Source: Streptomyces griseoruber
GTDB lineage: Bacteria > Actinomycetota > Actinomycetes > Streptomycetales > Streptomycetaceae
DNA: 64,000 nt
Assembly: GCF_001514205.1 (NCBI RefSeq)
Contig: NZ_KQ948776.1
Span: 186,001 to 250,000 of the forward strand
Direction of reading: 5' to 3'
The notes under the pieces are model-generated. The model was not told the DNA's origin. It searched no databases and saw only the letters and a program-made list of their open reading frames with translations. A program made the position numbers and the translations under genes. The stretch's first letter is position 1; the number at the start of each line of letters is the position of its first letter. Below are positions 60,457-64,000 of this stretch, piece after piece.

Positions 60457-63400
60457 GCGCCCCCCTCGGATCCGGCCACGTCCATGACCTCACGGCTCAA
60501 GGTCTCCAGCCCGGCCACGAGTCGCTGGAGGGTCTCGTCGTACTCGCGCTGAGCTTCCGAGGCGGGTCCGGCCTGGAGTTTTTGCTCCAGTGCGTTCACG
60601 GCTTCCAGCGCAGGGTCGAGCCAGGCTCGGATGCGCAGGGCCGGCCTTTCGTCCAGGGTCATCAGGCGCAGGCGCTGATCGGCGGTGAGGGTGGGCCAGG
60701 CGTCGAGGCCATCACTCAGTTCTGTCACCTTCTTCAGATCACTGGCTTTCACCGACTTCGCCGCGTCGTGGAGGGCGGACGGGTTGATCGAGTTGGCTGA
60801 CTGGCCAAGCGCCGCCAGGTCGGAGAGCAGGGTGTCGAGGGCATGGGCCACCTGGGCGACGTCACCGCCGAGCTCGCTCACGTCGGGTACCAGCCGTCGG
60901 GTTTCCTCGAGCAGCGGATCCAGCGTGGTGATGCGCTTCTCAATGCCGCCCACCACGCTTCTGATGGGCTCGGGAACGTGCTCAGGCCAGGCCGCCGCAG
61001 CGGCGTCGTCGCGCATTGCTCGCAGCAGGCGGGGCAGATCAATGGCCAACGGCTTGCCGGTGCCCTGACGATAGGACGTCAAGCGGAGCAGTCGCCACTG
61101 AAGGAGGTTTCGATCCGTTCGATCCGCTTTCGGATCGGCGTCGATGAAGCGGTCCTGCAATCGTCGCGTGTGGGGCCGTTCCGCAGCATCGGCGAGTTTC
61201 GGCGGACTGGCGAAGAGCGCTTTGACCCGACTCAGTGCGTCGCTCTTGTACGAGTCGGCGATCCCCAGGGCCTTACTGACGGACAGAAGAGCGTGCGCGA
61301 GCCGACCCAGTTCGGCGTCGTCACCTTCCGAAGGAAGGAGAAAAGCGGACACGCTGTCCGCCCATTCCTGGACCCTGTTCATGCACAGGCTCTGCAGCGC
61401 GTCTCCTTGCGGCACGTCCTCCCAGGACCCTTTTGCATTCACCCAGGCGAGCGCACGAAGAACTCGGACGTCGTCTACGTTGCGGTGGTCGATCGAGATC
61501 AGCGCCGTCTGCAGGCCACTGCCGTCCAGTACAACCGAGGTGTTCGCATCAAAGCTCGGCGTGAGTTCCACCCTTCCCTTGGTCCAGTCTCCGCTGTCGC
61601 CCCCGTATCCGTCTTCGAGTCCCAGAAAGCCAATGACGGCGGTGTGCACGATTTTTCGGAGATCATTGCGGTGTCTCTGAATGAGTTCGCCGGTCTTGTG
61701 CCAGTCGTCGACCGCCCGTACCAAAGACGGCTTCGAAGCCGCCGGGGGCGTGGACGTGGGCTGGGATACAACGTCCCCCCCAGGGGATTTCTGCGCCGCG
61801 TCCGAGGGTCGGCTGGGCTCTTTGCGTACCGGCGACTGCGGGAGGGTGCGCTGATCGGTGGTGAGGTCAGGCAGGGGCGGGATGGCGAATGCTTCGTGAA
61901 TCGTCGGGTGGAGGTTCTGCGGTCCGTGGCCCGGACCCCAAAAGCGGACCATCCGAACGCGGCGCTCAGAAAGTTCGGGATCACCTGGCGTGCTCAGCCG
62001 GACCTGGTCCTCGACGTTGTCGAGGACGTGCAGCGCACCGGCGTAAAAGTCGTTCTCGAATCCGGTGCTGGGAAAGCGGCCTTCGTCGAGTTCGATCTGG
62101 TCGCGGTGGAGAACGGGACGCAGGACGCGGGTCAGCACGTCGCGCGCGACGAAGGCATCGCCCTTGGACTGGCTACGGATGGCCCGGTTGAGTGCAGTCT
62201 TGCTGAATGGGAACAGGCCGACGCCTTCAACCTGCCCGAACGCTTGGTGGCACTTCTCTCGGACGGGGCATTGCAGACAGTGGTTGGGCTCCGGGCGTTC
62301 GTCCGTACGATGCTTGTCGATCTCCTTGGAGCCGACGCGTACCGCGTTGAGGTACCGGGCAGCGAACCGTGCGGGGTCGAACGGGGCTGTCTTGTCCGCG
62401 GGAAGCTCAAGATCGAAGACCTTGTAGGTCCGCGTGTACACCGTCTCCGGCATCTGGTTGACGAAGTAACCAGTTGTGACGGCCATCACGACACGCATCG
62501 GGCACAGGGCGAGCGTCTCGGTGGGCAGCAGGGTGATTGCGTCGATGAGGCCGCCCTGGATGCCTTGGAAGATCGAGAAGTCCTCGATCAGGAGGAGGAG
62601 TTCCATCCCCTGCCTGTGCAGGTCGAGGCGTAGTTCGACGAGGAGTTGCTTGAGGTCGTCTCCCCCGATCCCGAAGACCTCACTGACCGCCGGCCCGAGT
62701 TGCTCGTTGAGCATCTTCGCTGCCAGGTCCCGCAGGGGAGCATCGCTGGCGAGTGCGCTGGCGACACTGGCGGCGTCGACGCCGGCCTTGCTGACATCGT
62801 CGACCGAAAGGTCCAGGTCGGCCGCGGTGAAACCGAACGCGTCCTCCTTGTCCTCCGAACCCTTGCCGGAGAGCTTTTCCCGGACCAGACGCGCGATGGG
62901 ACCGTTGTCGGCGAGCAACCGCCTGCGGAAGACGGGGTCGCCCAGGAGTGCGGGCAGGCCCTCCGCAGAGGCGAGGAAGGCGCGGAGATCGTTCTCCTCG
63001 GGTGTGCCGTCTTTGTCTGCTCCGCGGGTCTCGACCAGGACAGCCAACTCGTTGCGTAGACGGAGTTGTGCTGTGGTTTCATCCGCGGCAGCATCCGAAG
63101 CAGCGGCGACCTTGGCACGCAACTCCGCGGCACGTTCGCTGGTGGCGTGTTCCAGGATGAGTTCGAGGATCCCGCGCAGCGACATGCGGTGTTTGGGGAC
63201 AAAGATCAGCCGGGTCGCGTCGTTGGGCTTCAGATTGATGCGAAGCCAGCGGATCAGGTGCGACTTGCCTGTGCCCGACTTCCCGAGGATGGGGATGATG
63301 GGCTGGTCCGCCGGCAGTTCCTCGACGGCGCGCCGCAGGTTGTGTTCGTCGACGATGGTGCCGCCGACAGCGCTGTCCACCCGGTCGCGCAGGAGGATCG

Positions 63401-63521
63401 GGATCGAGGTATGCGTGGCAAGGAAGACCCCGTTAGAGGTGCTCTCCGCCTCGACCGGAATGATGGCCGGGGCCTCACGGGCCTCCCAGCATGCAGCAGG
63501 AAGAGTGCCCCGCCAGGTCAT
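60453..63521 (-). CDS. dpdH: P-loop ATPase DpdH
   Basis: A 1022-aa ATPase. Walker A ILGKSGTGKSHLIRW at about 79-92 and Walker B LLLLIEDFSIFQG at 308-320. A Cys/His cluster HCLQCPVREKCH (C415, C418, C424) may bind zinc or an iron-sulfur cluster. The C-terminal 400 residues are helical with likely coiled coils. The early block GVFLATHTSIPILLRD preceding the P-loop is what I remember of DpdH. ATG 63521 overlaps the dpdG stop by four bases. No nuclease motif seen; it likely powers or switches the restriction complex. Confidence 0.78.
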   Translation of the reverse strand: MTWRGTLPAACWEAREAPAIIPVEAESTSNGVFLATHTSIPILLRDRVDSAVGGTIVDEHNLRRAVEELPADQPIIPILGKSGTGKSHLIRWLRINLKPNDATRLIFVPKHRMSLRGILELILEHATSERAAELRAKVAAASDAAADETTAQLRLRNELAVLVETRGADKDGTPEENDLRAFLASAEGLPALLGDPVFRRRLLADNGPIARLVREKLSGKGSEDKEDAFGFTAADLDLSVDDVSKAGVDAASVASALASDAPLRDLAAKMLNEQLGPAVSEVFGIGGDDLKQLLVELRLDLHRQGMELLLLIEDFSIFQGIQGGLIDAITLLPTETLALCPMRVVMAVTTGYFVNQMPETVYTRTYKVFDLELPADKTAPFDPARFAARYLNAVRVGSKEIDKHRTDERPEPNHCLQCPVREKCHQAFGQVEGVGLFPFSKTALNRAIRSQSKGDAFVARDVLTRVLRPVLHRDQIELDEGRFPSTGFENDFYAGALHVLDNVEDQVRLSTPGDPELSERRVRMVRFWGPGHGPQNLHPTIHEAFAIPPLPDLTTDQRTLPQSPVRKEPSRPSDAAQKSPGGDVVSQPTSTPPAASKPSLVRAVDDWHKTGELIQRHRNDLRKIVHTAVIGFLGLEDGYGGDSGDWTKGRVELTPSFDANTSVVLDGSGLQTALISIDHRNVDDVRVLRALAWVNAKGSWEDVPQGDALQSLCMNRVQEWADSVSAFLLPSEGDDAELGRLAHALLSVSKALGIADSYKSDALSRVKALFASPPKLADAAERPHTRRLQDRFIDADPKADRTDRNLLQWRLLRLTSYRQGTGKPLAIDLPRLLRAMRDDAAAAAWPEHVPEPIRSVVGGIEKRITTLDPLLEETRRLVPDVSELGGDVAQVAHALDTLLSDLAALGQSANSINPSALHDAAKSVKASDLKKVTELSDGLDAWPTLTADQRLRLMTLDERPALRIRAWLDPALEAVNALEQKLQAGPASEAQREYDETLQRLVAGLETLSREVMDVAGSEGGA

Positions 63522-64000
63522 CGCTTTCCTCCTTGAACCAGGGTGACGTGCGTTTGACGTTGGCTATCGAATCGTGACAGCCGGATGCCGTCGGCGTCCG
63601 GCAGGGTGTCGAAGACGAGTCGGCCGCGGTCCTGCAGGATGCGCAGCGCCTGGCCTACCGAACTGTCTGCGCAGTCTTGTGCGATGCCCGGGTCAGGGTC
63701 TCCGTCGGGAAGGGACGCCACGAGGGAGGCGCGGACGAGACCGCCGTGCAGCACAGGCAGTTTGGTCGCCAACTGGCCCAGGAAGTCGCCGATGGGCATC
63801 TGTCCGGCAGGCAGTTCGTCCAAGACGTCGTTGATCGCCACGACGGGGAGGGGCACAAGTCCCGATTTGGCCTGTACGAGCGAAGGCGCCGCGAGGCCAA
63901 GTGCCTGTCCCCATCGGGCGCTGGGACCCCAGCGTGTGTCGTTGGTGATGGCCCAGGTCTCATTGTCCGGGTCCGGGAATTGCGCGTGCTGGAGGGCCTG
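63518..64000 (-). CDS. dpdG: Dpd system protein DpdG, 3' part
   Basis: Partial gene: the frame is open to the right edge, so the N-terminus lies outside the window. The 160 visible residues include QALQHAQFPDPDNETWAITN, VVAINDVLDELPAGQMPIGD and the end RLSRFDSQRQTHVTLVQGGK. A winged-helix look (AQDCADSSVGQALRILQDRGRLVFD) suggests a DNA-binding domain. It is the first gene visible in the operon and is coupled to dpdH by a four-base overlap. The name is by position and context; a GTG at 63856 would be an internal start. Confidence 0.62.
   Translation of the reverse strand, partial: QALQHAQFPDPDNETWAITNDTRWGPSARWGQALGLAAPSLVQAKSGLVPLPVVAINDVLDELPAGQMPIGDFLGQLATKLPVLHGGLVRASLVASLPDGDPDPGIAQDCADSSVGQALRILQDRGRLVFDTLPDADGIRLSRFDSQRQTHVTLVQGGKR

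Noticed and set aside
52540..64000. DISARM or BREX system
   Set aside because: Helicase plus PLD protein suggested DISARM, but no DrmB (DUF1998 stand-alone), DrmMI/MII methylase or Brx-type gene is visible, and the ATPase, coiled-coil and DpdD-like proteins fit Dpd better.

Overview
The window is Streptomyces chromosomal DNA. It has very high G+C with a strong third-position bias, GTG/TTG starts, and Streptomyces markers such as SepX, HrdD, a DUF6227 protein and tandem IclR regulators. Gene order from about 14 kb to 46 kb (sepX, molybdopterin-type genes, galU, penicillin acylase, mscL, hrdD, a pat-like acetyltransferase) resembles, from memory, the Streptomyces coelicolor region around SCO3172-SCO3207. 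No database search was run, so every family name rests on motifs and remembered family features.

Layout. 0-2 kb holds the end of a tricorn-type peptidase and a decayed gene. 2.7-6 kb is a translationally coupled monooxygenase/hydrolase/SDR operon, divergent from a MerR regulator. 6.8-8.2 kb encodes exonuclease III and a GNAT. 8.2-13.8 kb is a two-component system divergent from a MacB/FtsX-type ABC exporter, followed by a terminator and tRNA-Ala(CGC). 14-19.5 kb is the galU-moeA(glp)-moaC-mogA-rimJ-sepX cluster, which is probably partly a cell-division module. 19.5-33.9 kb carries housekeeping genes: formyl-THF cyclo-ligase, penicillin acylase, a K+/H+ antiporter, MFS, FmdB-type protein, MTA phosphorylase, CpaB-like protein, MscL, LtrA, P1 peptidase, L,D-transpeptidase and DUF6227. 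34-38 kb is the fructose PTS operon fruR-fruK-fruA. 38.1-38.3 kb is a 169-bp palindromic repeat element. 38.3-50.1 kb is rich in regulators (WYL, TetR, MarR, TetR, double IclR) plus hrdD with a SigR-type promoter.

From about 50.2 kb the sequence looks foreign: base composition drops visibly, and there are an IS630-family element and an IS5-family transposase remnant. The IS630 copy has inserted cleanly into a Nudix-like gene. From 52.5 kb to the right edge runs one minus-strand operon of six genes joined by five consecutive 4-nt start/stop overlaps. I read it as the restriction half of a Dpd (7-deazaguanine-in-DNA) system, in the order dpdG(partial)-dpdH-dpdI-dpdJ-dpdK-dpdD. The base-modification genes (dpdA/B/C) and dpdE/F would lie beyond the right edge and are not visible.

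A second theme is an unusual number of short tandem repeats. Some are in frame: His-rich 9-aa repeats in the sensor kinase, Gly-rich repeats in a TetR protein, and repeats in the ABC permease, MerR and SepX proteins. Others are intergenic, including ten or so copies of a 15-bp unit ahead of the IclR gene.
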